From positions 16,029,105 through 16,093,104 of the forward strand of contig NC_059081.1 of the NCBI RefSeq assembly GCF_020497125.1: a stretch of DNA of 64,000 nucleotides, written 5' to 3'. The notes below the pieces were generated by a model. It had not been told where the DNA came from. It ran no database searches and saw nothing but the letters and a program-made list of their open reading frames with translations. Positions 48,335 through 61,685 of the stretch are shown here, piece after piece. The position numbers and the translations under genes were made by a program. The stretch is from Mauremys mutica. Taxonomy: Eukaryota; Chordata; Testudines; Geoemydidae. Within the stretch, counting starts at the first letter, position 1. Each line of letters opens with the position of its first letter.

Positions 48335-50765
48335 ACCTAGTTAGCCACAATAAGGAACGGTAAGAAAAACAAGCTTGTTTTAACTTGGTGAAAGAACTGG
48401 GAATGAACTTTCAAAGAGAACATGAAGTTATAAGGGCCCTATTCAGTACAGTTAACAAGATCATAATCTTTCCCCCCAAAGAATCCATTGTGATCACTCT
48501 GATGAGATTCAGCATCATAAATAAATATATGATGGCATATTGTTTTGGCAAAATTTTGCCTAACCCATATTTAATACATTCCAATATGCCCCAAAGGATA
48601 GCAAACTTGGCAATTTAGCTATACATTATAACCCGTGTGTGTTTATAAAGGAAGCTAAATAGCAAAACATTCCTCACTATTTCATATTAGTTAATTTTTC
48701 CATTACATGGATATATCTCACTTGGCCAAACTAGCTACCCAAAGTAAAGATAGTAGAATCCCACCGGTACGAACCATGAAACAAACTTTTGTTATTGGGC
48801 ATTTGTGAGCTCACTCAGGTATTTAAATTAATAGAGGGAAACTCAAAAAATCAATCTAATCAGAAGTACCCAATAAATCTGGACTGGAGGATAGTAACAC
48901 CTGCTCGGATGCACCTCCAACGTAGGTTAGTTTGAATGCTTTAAACATTGACCTAGAAACATATATCCTCAAATATATACAGAATATAGTTAATGTTTAT
49001 GAAAATCAATTTGCTTGTTATAAAGACCAAGGACTAAATCTTGTTTAAAGAGGGAAGGAAAGAGAAAAGAACGTGGGAAGTCTTTTACCATGTCCTCCCC
49101 AAGTAACAGAGGGCAGAGCTTTCCACAGACCTAAAGAGAGTAGTAGGAAGGACCAGCTAAAAGTTGGACAAAAGAGGGGCATATTTGCTGTTTAAGGTTG
49201 TATTCAGCCTCTCAAACCAGCTACTGAGCACACTGCAGTTAAAGGAACAAGAGAGGCTCCACAGCATGTTCTCCTGGCCTGCCATGAGGAATCTTGCCCG
49301 TGCCAGACAGAGTCCTTGTGCAAAGGACAAAGTGAGCAATGCGTCTCCTGACACATGCTGTACCAGCCAGGGCAAGATTTAGCCCCTATCATATTAAAAG
49401 TCATTCAGACTTTAAAATTTACATAATCTAATGTGACTAATTACTCATAATTACAAAATGTTGCAGCATATGCAATTACTTCTTTAGCTTTGGTTTTAAA
49501 TTAATGAAAGTCACACTCCTTCCATTTAAAATCTCATTTTCCATATGTGTAAAGCTTCCAATCAGCTTTGAATTCCAAACAGAAGGGTCTAATTCAACCT
49601 TAGTGTAAATCCATTTAAACACAAATTCGAACACAAATCTGGACCGTTGTGTCAAAGTCCTCACAAAGAAGAAAGAAAGCAATGTCATAACCTTGTATAT
49701 GGAAAATATTCAGTAGATATCACTTGTTTAAAAACAATTAAGCTTCCTTAGACAGAATGGGAAGGGATTCTTCAATCATGCCAAAAATAAAAGATATGAC
49801 AGTTATTCCCTTTTCTCATCCATGCAATTCTATGCAACTAAACTGCCCCCGGTAAACAGAAATATTGACCAAACACTGTGTTCACAATTATTTTCCATTC
49901 TCCAAAATAAATTCAAAACCTAAGTATAATATTCTTTATCACAGAGAGAGTTGACAGTTTCTTGGGACTATAGTTCTGTTCTGACTTTTGTAAAAAGACT
50001 CTGCTCAGTGCAACAAAAATAAGTCCATCATAGGACTGCAGTCAGGAAACTTACTGCTTTATTTAACTGTATCGCAACAGAGTAGAGGAAAAACTCCTGC
50101 TCACTAAAATAGGAACGATGTCTCGATCCCAAAATACTCTGGCTAGAACAGTTAATGCTATCATGAGTGCTCTACTATGTTGACAAAAAAAATCTCATAA
50201 TAATCTATATGTTAAATTATTTCCACAAATAGAACTCCACCCTTGTTTTGTGTTTGCTCCTGTGCCATTACTGTGGCAGTTCCTCTTTGCTCCAGGACAT
50301 TTTGCAAAGCACCACACCAGTGATTCAGCAGTCTGCATATATAGGACCAGATCATGTCTTTTAGGAGCTGCTTATAATAAGAGGTGATGAGGAGGAGCGT
50401 CATTGCCTGTAAGGGAACATACGGAAACAAAGGCAGAGAGTCTACTGCAATATCCCTTTATGGGGTGCAGCTTACTACCTCCTGGCTAGCTAGTGCATGG
50501 GAAGGACAAAGCCATGACCCAGCCAGATCTCTATCACCTTTGGGTGGCAGATCCCCCAGGGGAGGAGAGAGAGCTGGTCTAATAATTCTCTGAGTGCAAG
50601 GACTCCAGCCCTGCCTTGCTCTTGGTCCATGTCTTCAAGAGTCTGAAAAACACTCCCGTACTTCTCCCAACCCCCACTGGGGGCGGACAGAATCTGATTT
50701 TTAATAATGTGGAAGCTCTTTATTCCCAAGACCTGCTAGCCCTGTATCTAGAAACTAGAGCTTGA
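48335..50765. other. No gene seen
   Basis: AT-rich to mixed. The 49.15-49.4 kb and 50.4-50.7 kb parts are GC-richer, but have no recognisable coding or repeat structure. Confidence 0.45.
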
Positions 50766-50769
50766 TATG

Positions 50770-51185
50770 TTCTGTAATTACATATTTTTATATTTTTTTA
50801 TAATTACATATTTTATATTTATTTTAACCAGAATATTTCGATTTGGAAATCTTGCTGCAATGCCTCATAGGAGTTGTCGTTCAAGTGCCACATACTGCCA
50901 TTCTCCTCTATGAGATGGGCTCCCTGGTCAGACTACATTTCTCACAATTCACCATGACTGAGCCACCCCAATGCATTTTGGGAATTCCACACATTAGGGG
51001 AGGTGTGATTTACTCATGTTGCCAGGCCCATAGAGGAGAATGGGAGCATGAGACAGTGAGGTTTTTTGATGACAACTTGACAGTTTCTGCAGAAAGCAGG
51101 CATTTTTCAAGAAAAGTTTCATTTAGCCAAACCCCCAATTTTCCATCAAAAACAGTTCCAAAGGAAAAACTTTGACCGGCCCTAA
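50770..51185. repeat. Unclassified interspersed repeat, copy 1
   Basis: Shares ordered blocks with 53040-53345: GATTTGGAA, ATGCCTxATxGGAGTT, GCTCCCTGG followed by GACTA, GCAT/CxTGGGA, and AGAGGAGAATGG. Both copies have AT-rich TTTTxCAxAAAA-type margins. No coding capacity. Class unknown; a DNA transposon derivative is possible. Confidence 0.55.
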
Positions 51186-51189
51186 TCAT

Positions 51190-52490
51190 TCTTTTTCTGT
51201 GAGTGCTTATTGGAAATTCTATAGGGCCTAGAAGGTGAAACACAATCGACATTTGCCTCCAAGTCTAGGCACACGAGTTGATGTGCTTCCAAGTATCTGA
51301 AAAAGTGTGTGTCCTGGAGTGCTCCAGCAATTTCATTGGGTTGGGTCAGTTATATATTACAAAATATAATCAACATGTAAGTATGGTAAATATCAGGTTC
51401 AAATACTATAAGTACTAAAGTAGTAAAAAAAAAAATACAAGTATTATATTTAAATCTTATTCATAGTACCGCAACAAGCCTTTTCTGTAAAATGATTTCT
51501 GTCTGTATTCTTAACTATTCCTACATCCAGTCAGAAAGATTTCTAGTTAGTTTAGATAGGAGTCTTCTAGAACTTTATCTACAAATGAAAGCTCAGTAAC
51601 TAATCTGTTCAACTTTTTCATGCCAGGTTACCTGTTTGCAGTCAAACAAAACTCTTATGTGCAGACAATTTTCATAGTAGAACCTTACACAGTGAATAGT
51701 CTATTAATCTTACAGTTGATTTCTTTCCTAAGAAATGTTTACAATTTTTATGCCTCCAAAGATGGCTAAATTCTTTGTAATTGGCATTTAAACACGCATA
51801 GAATAATATGCAGTGCATTAAGTCAGTATTTATGACTCTACACACAACTAACAGCTTTGCAATAAAGTTCTCTGAGAATCTCACATTTCAAAAAGCCAAA
51901 AATATAGTGTTTATAAAGTTACCAGTAGAGATAGGCCTTTTATCATTCTGTTTTCCCTTGGGAGAGCTACAGCCTAAGAAAATTATCACAAGCACTTGGT
52001 CTGTGCAAAGCCTTTGAAATATTCAGTGATGAGTTACCTCATCACAGTACCAGTGGGAACATGCCTATTCTACTTTAGATCTTGTTAAGCAAGAAAATAG
52101 CAACACATCACATTATCTGAAAATATCACACACAAATATCTGAAACAACCATGATTAGCTCCGTAACTTACTGGTTAACATTAAAGTTTTATTTCTAGAC
52201 CAACATGTAAAGATATTTTCACCACTGGAAAATCAACGGTTTGGTATCAGTGCCATGTATGGAATTCCAATTCAGATACCAAAATATCCCACTACACATA
52301 CGCTCAAAGTTAAGCAGTATTCAAATCTGGCGTCACACCCATTTCTACTTCATACCCACCCAAAAAAGCAATAGTTTTTCTTACACCTTATTTTCCGAGG
52401 TACGTAGTCTGAAATGTTTCCATATACTGAGAGATAAAAGCATTGCTAATTAATTAGCACAGATAATTAATCTTAGATAATCATCGTAAT
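51190..52490. other. No gene seen
   Basis: AT-rich unique-looking DNA; short frames only. Confidence 0.5.
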
Positions 52491-52494
52491 TCTA

Positions 52495-52675
52495 TGTCTC
52501 CCTCTGCCATTCACTCACTACATGAACTTGTACTAATTCCTTAAATGTTCTGTTTCAGTTTTCCTATCTGTAAAATGATATAAAATATAAAAATAATTGC
52601 CTACTTCATGGAGGCAATGAAAGGTTTAGTTAGTCAGTCAGTTTGTGAATTACTTGGAGCGCCTTGGAGGAAACA
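52495..52675 (+). repeat. MIR/CORE-type SINE, forward orientation
   Basis: TCTGCCATTCACTCACTACA, then a decayed ACTTGT, then TTCTGTTTCAGTTTTCCTAT followed by CTGTAAAATGATATAAAAT, then TGGAGCGCCTTGG. This is the MIR order read in the sense direction. Confidence 0.7.
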
Positions 52676-53039
52676 CAGTATTTAAAGGCAAGCCCAAGTT
52701 TCTCTCCAAGTCACTGCAGAGACACAGGAAGTACATTTCATTAAGGAATGCACTAAACATCCCGAATCCCACAATTTGAATCCATTTACAGTGATTCCCA
52801 AGTAACAGTGTACATTGGTAGTGTGCAGAGCACAATCTGGTCATGTTCTGCATGCACTCCCAAAACGAGGAATAAAGGCTGGTGCAACTGGAAGTGTCAG
52901 CCATCAACAAGAGGCAAACATGTAAAGGAGACGGATGAAGCAACAAGGAAGCATGTATAGGGCAGAAGAGGCGGGGAAGGGAACCAGGGTGGAGGGAGTA
53001 CATGCAGATGGGAGAGTGAAATTAAACAAAAACTGAAAT

Positions 53040-53345
53040 AAATAATGATTAATAGAACTGGGTGAGAAAAAATTGAGATTTTTCACCCCGCAGAAAATTT
53101 TGACTTTTTGGCCAAAAACAAAAAATGTTGATTTGGAAGTGCAGCCACAGTGCCTAATGGAAGTTACAGTTTGGGTGCCTCATTCACCCAATATGTTCCC
53201 AGCTCCCTGGCTGGACTATATCTCCTTTGATGCACCATGGTCTTGATGAACTGCTGTGAAGCATCCTGGGAGAAACAGTATAGCTGGGGGGCCTAGATCA
53301 GAGAGGAGAATGGAGGTATAAGGCAATCTAAAATTCTCATGACTA
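53040..53345. repeat. Unclassified interspersed repeat, copy 2
   Basis: Same blocks and order as the copy at 50770-51185, at moderate divergence. Begins in an AT-rich TTTTTCACCC and AAAATTTTGACTTTTTGGCC stretch and ends near TTCTCATGACTAGG. No frame of note. Confidence 0.55.
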
Positions 53346-53349
53346 GGCT

Positions 53350-54120
53350 TGGCAGAATTTGCTTTTTATTTTTTATTTTTGTTTTGATAATCATGGGGAG
53401 GAGTCAATGGGAGAGTCGGACAATAATGATTTAATAACAGTAGATGTTGAGATTCAGAAAGTTAAAGCTTTATAATAGTTTTAAATCACAAATTGTCAGC
53501 ATCATATATGAAAAAAATTAATTACATATCCTTAAATCAAATGCTAATAAATTTCTCAAGCAGCATTTTTATTACTTTGCCTAGCTGTACATTTCAATTA
53601 TTATTGTTGGAAATATTTTCTGTTGGTTTGTATGTGTATGATGAAATCGATGTTTATCAACATTTACTAATAAAAACCTAATCCTTTAAAGCTTACTCAT
53701 GAGTGATCGTGGTAGAATGTCCTAATTTAATTTTTAAGTTTTTACATGTTCGGGGTGGTTTTTTAATAAAGAGTCTAAGTTTTCCACAAAAAGCAAACAC
53801 TTTTTTGCAAAACAATATTTTAGTCAAAAACCCAAATTTCTTTCAAAGGTTGCCCATTTAACTGTTTTTAAAATGGAGGAAAAAACCTATCCCACTGAGA
53901 ACAAAAATACCTAAATATTTTCTTAATATTAATTTTCTATGCAACCAATTTCTATAGTTGAAGCTACAGGGTTGTTATGTGATTGTGAATGAAAAGGATA
54001 GCCCACATAGTTGTGAACAGCAATTATAGGGAGAAGTGGTCCCTATGATCATGCATGAAGCAGAAGAGGCTTCATAACAGTCTATCTGCATAGCTACTGT
54101 ACATCCACTAAGGATGTTAA
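53350..54120. other. No gene seen
   Basis: AT-rich with short frames only. The 53740-53890 part resembles the AT-rich margin of the unclassified repeat. Confidence 0.45.
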
Positions 54121-54122
54121 AC

Positions 54123-54377
54123 TTAGGCTATGACTACACTACAGCTTGTGTCAGCACAGCTTATGTCACTCAGCCCCCCCCCTCCCTGAGTGACATAAGT
54201 TACACTGACATAAGCGCTTGTGTGCACAGCACTATGTCGGAAGGAGAGTTTCTCCCACCAACACAGCTTGTCATTTGCGGAGGTGGTGTTGTTATGCTGA
54301 CAGGAGAGCTCTCTCCCGCCGGCACAGCGCATCTTCACCAAACACGCTGCAGCGCTATACATGTAGACCTAGCCCTA
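54123..54377. mobile_element. Harbinger-like MITE
   Basis: About 255 bp, starting TTAGGCTATGACTACACTAC. The right end inverts to TAGGGCTAGGTCTACATGT. Internal blocks CCCTGAGTGACATAAGTTAC, then GCACAGCACTATGTCGG, then GAGAGCTCTCTCCC are shared with the copies at 22594 and 23107. TTA on the left and CTA on the right fit a decayed 3-bp target duplication. No gene inside. Confidence 0.78.
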
Positions 54378-54379
54378 GT

Positions 54380-55815
54380 CACTGACGGGTTTTGTTTGGT
54401 TGTTTTTTGTTGTTAAGAAATGAGGATCAGTAAGCTTTTTACATCCCATCAAATTCAACAACAAACAACAACAGCAGCAGCAATGAGCCAGGAAAAATCC
54501 TGGATTTCTTTTTCCTCAGGGGCTTCACTCTGTCTCATTGTGTTTATAGCCTTATTTTTCTCATACAAAACAAAGAGCCAGCAAAATGTTTGAATCTATA
54601 CATCACACCCAGCAGTTATTTTCTTGAGTTATGTGCTTCAGATACTAGACATGACAACAATAAGCAAAGAGTAAAACTGCTGTGTTCCATCAGTGCACAA
54701 GAGCTTAAATAATGTTCACAAGATAATTTAAGGCACACACTAGCTCCCTCCAGAGCAATACATATTATTTATAGGTTTGAGACCATTATTCTTGATTTGT
54801 CAAATCTGTTGGTTTACTCTGATTAAGTCATTTTACTAGAAGATGGTTTTAAACCATGCAATTCTTATCACCCTTTTGAGCTGTCATGAGCTGCATGGTA
54901 ATACAAACATGTTTCAGTAATGGGAATTATTGTGAACACTGTTGCTGCTGCCTGACGAATTTGAAAATGTAAAGATTGTTGAACTTTTTCAGGTAGAAAT
55001 ATCTTAGTCGATATAGGTCTCATGGACCACCTTTTCTTCAATTTGCAACCATGCTAACCACTCCTATCCCATTACATACACACAACATCCCTATGATAAC
55101 TAGATCATTTGCTTACATGGTAAAATAATATTAAGAAAATATTTAGGTATTTTAGCCGTTTTTAATGGAATTCTTTTAAAAAAGGATAATTATTGTCTCT
55201 TTTTGCTCCTTCAGTTCTACTCTCCTCTTTTCTCCTTCTCAGCTGGAAACAAGGAGAACCAGCATCATGTGACTAGCCAGTTCTTTGTAGGCCATTGTTT
55301 GGGAACCACTGAGACAGAGTTTCAGATCTTATCTTCTGTTTGTTTTTTGTTACAAATCTATAATTTAATATTTTCTTTTGAGAAAGATATATTATAGAAA
55401 CAGATGAGACTTCCCCCACCCCATTATTTAAATGGGAAACCCATCACCACATTTAGACTCCCAGTTTACCTTCCTTAAATGAATCGACAGAAGATTTCCC
55501 TGAGTAAAGACTGCAAAATATGGTCAATTGTTTGCGTTGCTGATGATACAAATAATTGTTTTCCTTAAAAAACAAAAATCACTCAAGGGCTTACATATTA
55601 ATTAATTAGCACTGGAATGTTGTTTGTTTATTTTCACATTTTAACAAGCAAAAATGCCATTAATTCATTACCTATTAACAAAAAAACCTAATTTTTAATC
55701 TTTAATATTAATTTATATATTTTTATTCCTTTCCCACGTCCTGCACCAAATCCCCTGCTCCTTACGTCGGGTCCATTTTAGCTGATGACAAGTATGATAT
55801 CCGTTCACTGGCTAC
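54380..55815. other. No gene seen
   Basis: AT-rich; no recognisable repeat or coding signature. Confidence 0.5.
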
Positions 55816-55819
55816 AATG

Positions 55820-55915
55820 CACATAGGAACAGCCATACCCAATTAGACCCCAGGTCCATCTAGTCCACTATCCTGTCTGCAACAATGGACAGCATCAAAT
55901 GCTTCAAAGGAAGAT
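55820..55915 (-). repeat. CR1 3'-tail fragment
   Basis: CAGGTCCATCTAGTCCACTA followed by TCCTGTCTGCAACAATGGAC is the reverse complement of the CR1 tail at 5585-5650 (family phrase CTGGGCTAGATGGACC). Confidence 0.75.
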
Positions 55916-55919
55916 TACT

Positions 55920-56644
55920 TTCTCTGTGATTTTGAGATAGTCAGGGCCTTGTTGGTATGTGATGAGAGAGGTGAACCATCTCTCTAAAATAATATGTGTC
56001 TCTCTAAAATAATAGCAATTTTTAAAAAAAAAAAGTTAAAACAAGATTTTGGGTGTTTTTTAAAAAAAAAGAAAGAAAGAAAGAAAAACTTGAGGCTTTC
56101 TTTCATTTTCTGGCAGAGATGCTTGAATGCTAATGAGACAATACCTGCCCCAATCCCAAATAATCATATTCAGGTAATTAATATGTGTTTCAAACATCCT
56201 AAACTCAGTGTGTATATAGGAAATTTTGGGTTTGTGTAACCTGTTAGAAGCTGGCACTTTTTTCATCTCCATTGGAATATTTTGTCTCCAGTATATTTGT
56301 TCATTGAACAGATAAAGGTCAGTGTATAAATTAAGAGATAATGTCAGTGAAATTGTAAAGCTGCTTTAGGATAATAAGCTCACTTTCTGCTTCATAAGTA
56401 CTGGGGTGAAACAGAGACCTTTATTTTCAAAGCAGGTGTCCTTGATCCTGTGGCACAATTATTTCTAAATGACTGTAGTTCTTTTATACTAAATGAGTAA
56501 TTCAGATTTAATCAGTGTGTCTACAGGATCTTCAGAGTGACAGATCACTGATTTACTGCATTCTCACTGGTGTGGAGAAAGATCTATTGTGCATTTCAGC
56601 CTCATAGAGAGCATTGGGCCTGAACCTATAAGCCTTTACTCATA
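55920..56644. other. No gene seen
   Basis: AT-rich with A-runs near 56020-56090; no repeat termini apart from the LTR that follows. Confidence 0.5.
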
Positions 56645-56649
56645 CAAGC

Positions 56650-57542
56650 TGTTAGGATATAGATATTCAGGCCTGTCTGCAAAGGCCTATACTTTAAGAA
56701 TTTAGGTGTATTCTTATCACTTAGCTAGTTATAGAGATATAAAAGAAAGAATCAAGAATCACTGTCTGTCTGTGTAATGGCCTTCTCTTACTGTGACAGT
56801 CTGAGGCCCTGTTTAGTCATATTGAAATAAGGCAATCTGGGGCTGTTAGGAAGGTGATCCGATCTATCACCTCCAGAGAAAAGGAAGAGCCTAGAAGATG
56901 TAAAAGGAAACTTAGTTTGATAGCATCCTGTCTGGTAAGAACTCACTTATCAATAGACACAGCTGGAAAACCCTTATGTCTGTATAGATGTAGTTGTAAA
57001 ATCCTCACTTCTGTATTGTTTTGTACGTTTATTTGCATGGTCTCTGTCTGGTTCTGTGATTGCTTCTGTCTGCTGTTTAATTAATTAATTTTGTTGGGTG
57101 TAAACCAATTAAGGTGGTGGGATATAATTAGTTAAATAACCATGTTACAGTATGTTAGAATTGGTTAGTTAAATTTCAGTAAAATGATTGGTTAAGGTAT
57201 AGCTAAGCAGAATTCAAGTTTTACTATATAGTCTGCAGTCAATCAGGAAGTGGGGGGGAGGAAATGGGAACAGGGACTGTGGATGGGGGAATTGGGATCA
57301 TGTTTTGCTAAACGGGGAAATGGGAACAGGGGATGGGAACAGAAACAGGGACATCGGCAAGGCTCTGTGGTGTCAGAGCTGGGAAGGGGGACACTAAGGA
57401 AGGAAACTGGAATCATGCTTGCTGGAAGTTCACCCCAATAAACATCGAATTGTTTGTGCCTTTGGACTTCGGGTATTGTTGCTCTCTGTTCATGCGAGAA
57501 GGACCAGGGAAGTGAGAGGCTGAAGGAATAAGCCCCCTAACA
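56650..57542 (+). mobile_element. Solo LTR of an endogenous retrovirus-like element, 893 bp
   Basis: Begins TGTTAGGATATAG and ends CCCCTAACA, so the 7-bp termini TGTTAGG/CCTAACA are perfect inverses. It is flanked by perfect 5-bp duplications, CAAGC at 56645-56649 and 57543-57547. An AATAAA signal at 57437-57442 lies about 100 bp from the 3' end, giving plus orientation. TATATA near 57225 is a weak promoter candidate. The 57.25-57.42 kb part has G-rich repeats (GGGGAxATGGGAACAGGG). No internal viral coding sequence remains. The solo state fits LTR-LTR recombination. Retroviral versus other LTR class is inferred from length and target size. Confidence 0.93.
57437..57442 (+). terminator. Polyadenylation signal of the solo LTR
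   Basis: AATAAA in a CACCCCAATAAACATCG context, placed near the 3' end of the LTR as expected for the R region. Confidence 0.6.
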
Positions 57543-57673
57543 CAAGCACTCAACTCCCATTGAAGCCATGTAAATGTCTAGGACCGGGGACCTTTCCACC
57601 TTACATACTGATGCATAACACTTTATACCATGATCCTATATAAATTATAGCCTTTTTAGTCTATACGTATTGT

Positions 57674-57693
57674 AAAAAAAAAAAAAAAAAAAA
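57674..57693. repeat. Poly(A) tract, 20 bases
   Basis: Uninterrupted run of 20 A. It could be the tail of a retroposed copy, but no source sequence is recognised upstream. Confidence 0.9.
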
Positions 57694-58719
57694 GAAATCT
57701 TGCTTTTACACCTACACAAGTTCATTGTCTACAATGAACGAAAGAATGTCATAAATGAGCACAGAAACTGGCCCATTGTCATTAGTTACCATGCCTTTCT
57801 GTTGCACAAAAATAAAATCTATTAGAAAGGAGACAGCAATGATAATGACTTCTATGTATAAAACCCTTTTCATGAATAATTTAGGGTTTATGAAATCTGT
57901 TACATATGTAAGCTGATGGGTTTTTTTTTTAATCAATAGCATTTTTCATGTGGACAATAGCTTCCAGGATTGGGTCAAATTTTATTCATGAGTGTTATTT
58001 CAAACTTTGAATAAGACAGTGTATATTTGTCTGAAATTTTCATTTTAAAAACTTGAATAATTGTAAATCGTTCCTCAGTTTTATTGACCAGTACAAGTTC
58101 CATTAGTATAATCTGAAATATAAATGAATTCATTCACCAATTTGCTGACCATCAGATAGATTAAGCTGCAGCTACTAATCAATACTGAATTTCTTGAAAT
58201 GGTATGAGTTGTAAATTATCCAGTTAAGAACAGAAGCAATTATTAAACCACTCATATCTGCTACAAATTCTGTTTATTTTAGATTTGCATGTTAATCAGA
58301 AGTCTACTTCTACATATATCCACTACAGCCAGGCCTGATTCATCAGTTAAGAAGCTGCTGCAGGAAACAGAGAAACAAATACTTCAAAATCATCTGAATG
58401 AATCCAACATCTGATATTTGATTTCTGCTATGCTAATTTACTGCAAGCTCCTAAAATCTGTTAGCCTTCCAATAATAGGTTGCTAAAGTGGAAGACTGTT
58501 GTTGCTGTCCTCTGAAGAATGGGACTGAATGCAGAATAATGAATGAAAATCACTTATAGGTTAAATTCACTTTGAACTTTTTAACACTAACAACGATTTA
58601 ACATAAATTTCCAGTATAGGTAAGATGGTTTATTCAGAGACATAACTGGTGGATGATTATTTTTGCAACATGTCGAGGCCGAAGGCTAATATATCTACAC
58701 TATACTATTCATATTAATT

Positions 58720-58771
58720 CTCTCTCTCTCTCTCGCTATGTATCTATATCTATAAAGATATAGATATATAT
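58720..58771. repeat. (CT)n tract followed by an AT-rich palindrome
   Basis: About eight CT units, then TATCTATATC and its near-complement GATATAGATA separated by TATAAA. Confidence 0.85.
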
Positions 58772-61685
58772 GGAATGAGAAAAAAAAGCAGAATAAGCAT
58801 CCTGTTTTAGGGTTCCGCTATCCTAAGCAATGTATTTGCAATACTATGCTGTTCAAGGCCCTAGTTTCCAGTACAGATGATCTTCTTGCATCCAGACTCA
58901 CAGACACACTCAGAATACAGAAAGTAACTCATTCTGTTATGCAGAGTAGAGCTTGAGGATATTTCAAATCTACAATTATAGTTCTAGCTTTTTTATCCCA
59001 ACTCCCGCACTGGATCTAACACTCCCTTTAATAGCATTCTGAGCATATTTGAAATGGATATTGCAGCATCTGGCAGAAGGCAAATTCTGAGGCTTGGGGC
59101 ACAGAACATTTCATAAATTGCCCCTTATCAAACTAGAAAAACTAGCCATAAATTCTGCAAACCAGGCTTCCCACAATATCTTTTCAACAAAGCTTATTAA
59201 AAATACCATACACAGCTTCTGTAATCACATGTCTTGGTCCCTCAGAAGAGATGATAATCTTCTAAATGGACACATAATAAGGCCTGGTCCGTGATTAATG
59301 CAAACTGAAATTCATTTTGGAGGCTGTGGCCCTGAATTTAAGAAAAATACTTGCCTATTTGCTATGTCAATATGGTTTAATTTTAAAAACCAAAAATAAA
59401 TAAAGCTGCTTTTAAAATTCCCTTTGGAGATTAATGTTTAAGAAAGTTTTTGGAGCTGTGGGGATTTTTTTAAACCTAAGTAATCCAGTGCCATATATGT
59501 ATGCTTTTAAGTTTGAATTTCTAGGAGTAGTGAACTTACTGTGTAGACTGGGATCAGAGAAGACTTGTTTGCATGAGCTGGAAATATGAATTTAGAAATC
59601 AAATCCTCTTTTTTCATTTTATTTGATCTGATCAACATGAGTAACTGTTGGATTCTTCCTGGGGGCAATGGGTGACCTTAGCCTGACCAAAATCACACAA
59701 ACATACAATGCTCTAATGTTGTCATAAATAGTCATTACATTCTTCTGTTCCCACTGATTTAAACAGTTCATGAACCTATTTTATTCTTGATAAGATATGT
59801 GTAGGAGATATACACAGCATTTTCCTTCAATTTGACACAACACACTGCTTTGTTAATTTTATAAAGTCTTCATAGTTGTGCGTCTCTCACTGCTAAAATA
59901 ATATACTTTCAGCTGGATTGTTTTGTGGGGATTATGGTGATAAAGGAGAAAGAAATGCATGTTTGGGTGAAAAAGCACTTTTTATCAACCTATCATAAAC
60001 TTCAAAGAAGTAGAGCGTTAAAACAGCCCTTCACTATAAACAGTTTGCACTATATCTGACTAAAATCAAATATTAAAATGAGAGAAACAATTATTGATCT
60101 GCATTCTTTATTTACTGACACATTTTGTCAATTAAAATTTGGGCGTCAAATGGGCTTCAAGTTTGCTTGGCTTTCTAAAGTATATTTTATCATAGTAACT
60201 AATTTATTTTCCACTTTTTTTTCCCCCTGGAAATTTGTCATCTTCCTCTTAACTCCTTGAATACCAGAGTGCACGGCTCTACCCAGGGTCCATTACACAG
60301 TGGTACAGTAATATACTGTGAAAATCCTTAACAAGAAGGTGCTTCCTCTAAACGCCTTCTTCATCAGTGAAACTCATGATTTTCCCTAGGTGAAGCACTC
60401 TCCTTTCCTCTTCCTTTAGAAACAAAAATCCACTCTCTTCTCCCTGCCATCCAAGGAAAGTCTATTAATTCCAAAGTCCCCTCTCCCAAATCCATCAGTC
60501 CCTTCACACTACACATTCCTGTCTGGCATCTGTTGGCCCACCATGCTTCCCCCTCCTCAGTATCTTAGTGAGACATTCTAGGTGGTGTTTGTACCAAGCA
60601 GTTGCTCCTAACATCAGTATCAGTCATGGTGGCATGTGGGCCTCCTACAGCCTCTGCTGGCATCAGGGGTGGCAAGCAAGTCATCCTACAGTCTCAGGTT
60701 GTAGTGTCTGGTGAGGTGAGCAGGTCCACCATCTGGTGGTTATTTGGCAAGTAGGCAGGTCTTCCTCACTGATGATGGCCTATAGAGCTGGTATGGGAGA
60801 ACAGATGAGCTGGTCTCCCCAAACTGGTGTAAGGGTTTTTCCCTAGCTGAAGACTACCAGTATCAGATCTTCAGACACCAATTGCAGATACTGCAGAGAA
60901 ATAGGTGGCCTATAGTGATTACAGGACTCCTGCTCAGTGCTGTTTCCTTATCTGCTGCTGTAGCTGTGGTGGGTATTTACACATTTAGAAGTATTGCTGG
61001 GAGCTACAGAAAGTGGGTTCCAATTGCAGAAGCTGCTGCAGTCACAGCAACAGTGGGTGCACTCAGAGAAGGTTGAAAAATCATAAGGTAACAACGAAGA
61101 TACAACCAGTGCGCAACAGGATAGTCTGTCTCCTAAGCAAAACAAACCGAGGAGGAAGTATTTCACCAGTGCGCCACAAAGGACATTCACTCACCATTCA
61201 CTACCACATCCTGTTCAAGGAAAGGACTGCTTCTGGTATCAATCTGCAAAGCCCTTAACGGGTGCCTACTGACACTTCCAGGATGCTCTTTCCTTCCAGG
61301 ACCTGCCACAGCAGATCTGATCATCAGCTATGCTCTAACTAACAAGAATAAATGTAAGAACAATCTCCTCAGTAGTATGCACAAAGCTCTGAAGATCAGA
61401 AAGACTCATGTCCTCTTCAGGTCATATCCCAGGAGTCACCTCTTCACCATAAAAAGTGACAAAGAGTCCTGTGGCATAAATAACCAACCTCTACACAAAC
61501 GGACTTTACTAAAATAAGATAGGAAATCTACATTACACGCTTCACCTCTCTACAAAGGAAAAAGGACCGTAAGCTGTCTAAAATCCTACCTGCCACATGG
61601 GGCCACAACAGTGGTACCCCTAACTCACCCAACAATATCATCAATATATCCAGCATAACACTCAACCTGGCAGAAGAGTCTGTCT

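Larger units (their letters stand above)
57550..61495. other. No gene seen; simple repeats
   Basis: Mostly AT-rich unique-looking DNA. The 60.3-61.45 kb part is GC-richer and unclassified. Near 61453-61478, a short AAAGAGTCCTGTGGCA piece matches the reverse complement of the Penelope tail seen at 31620-31640. Confidence 0.45.
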
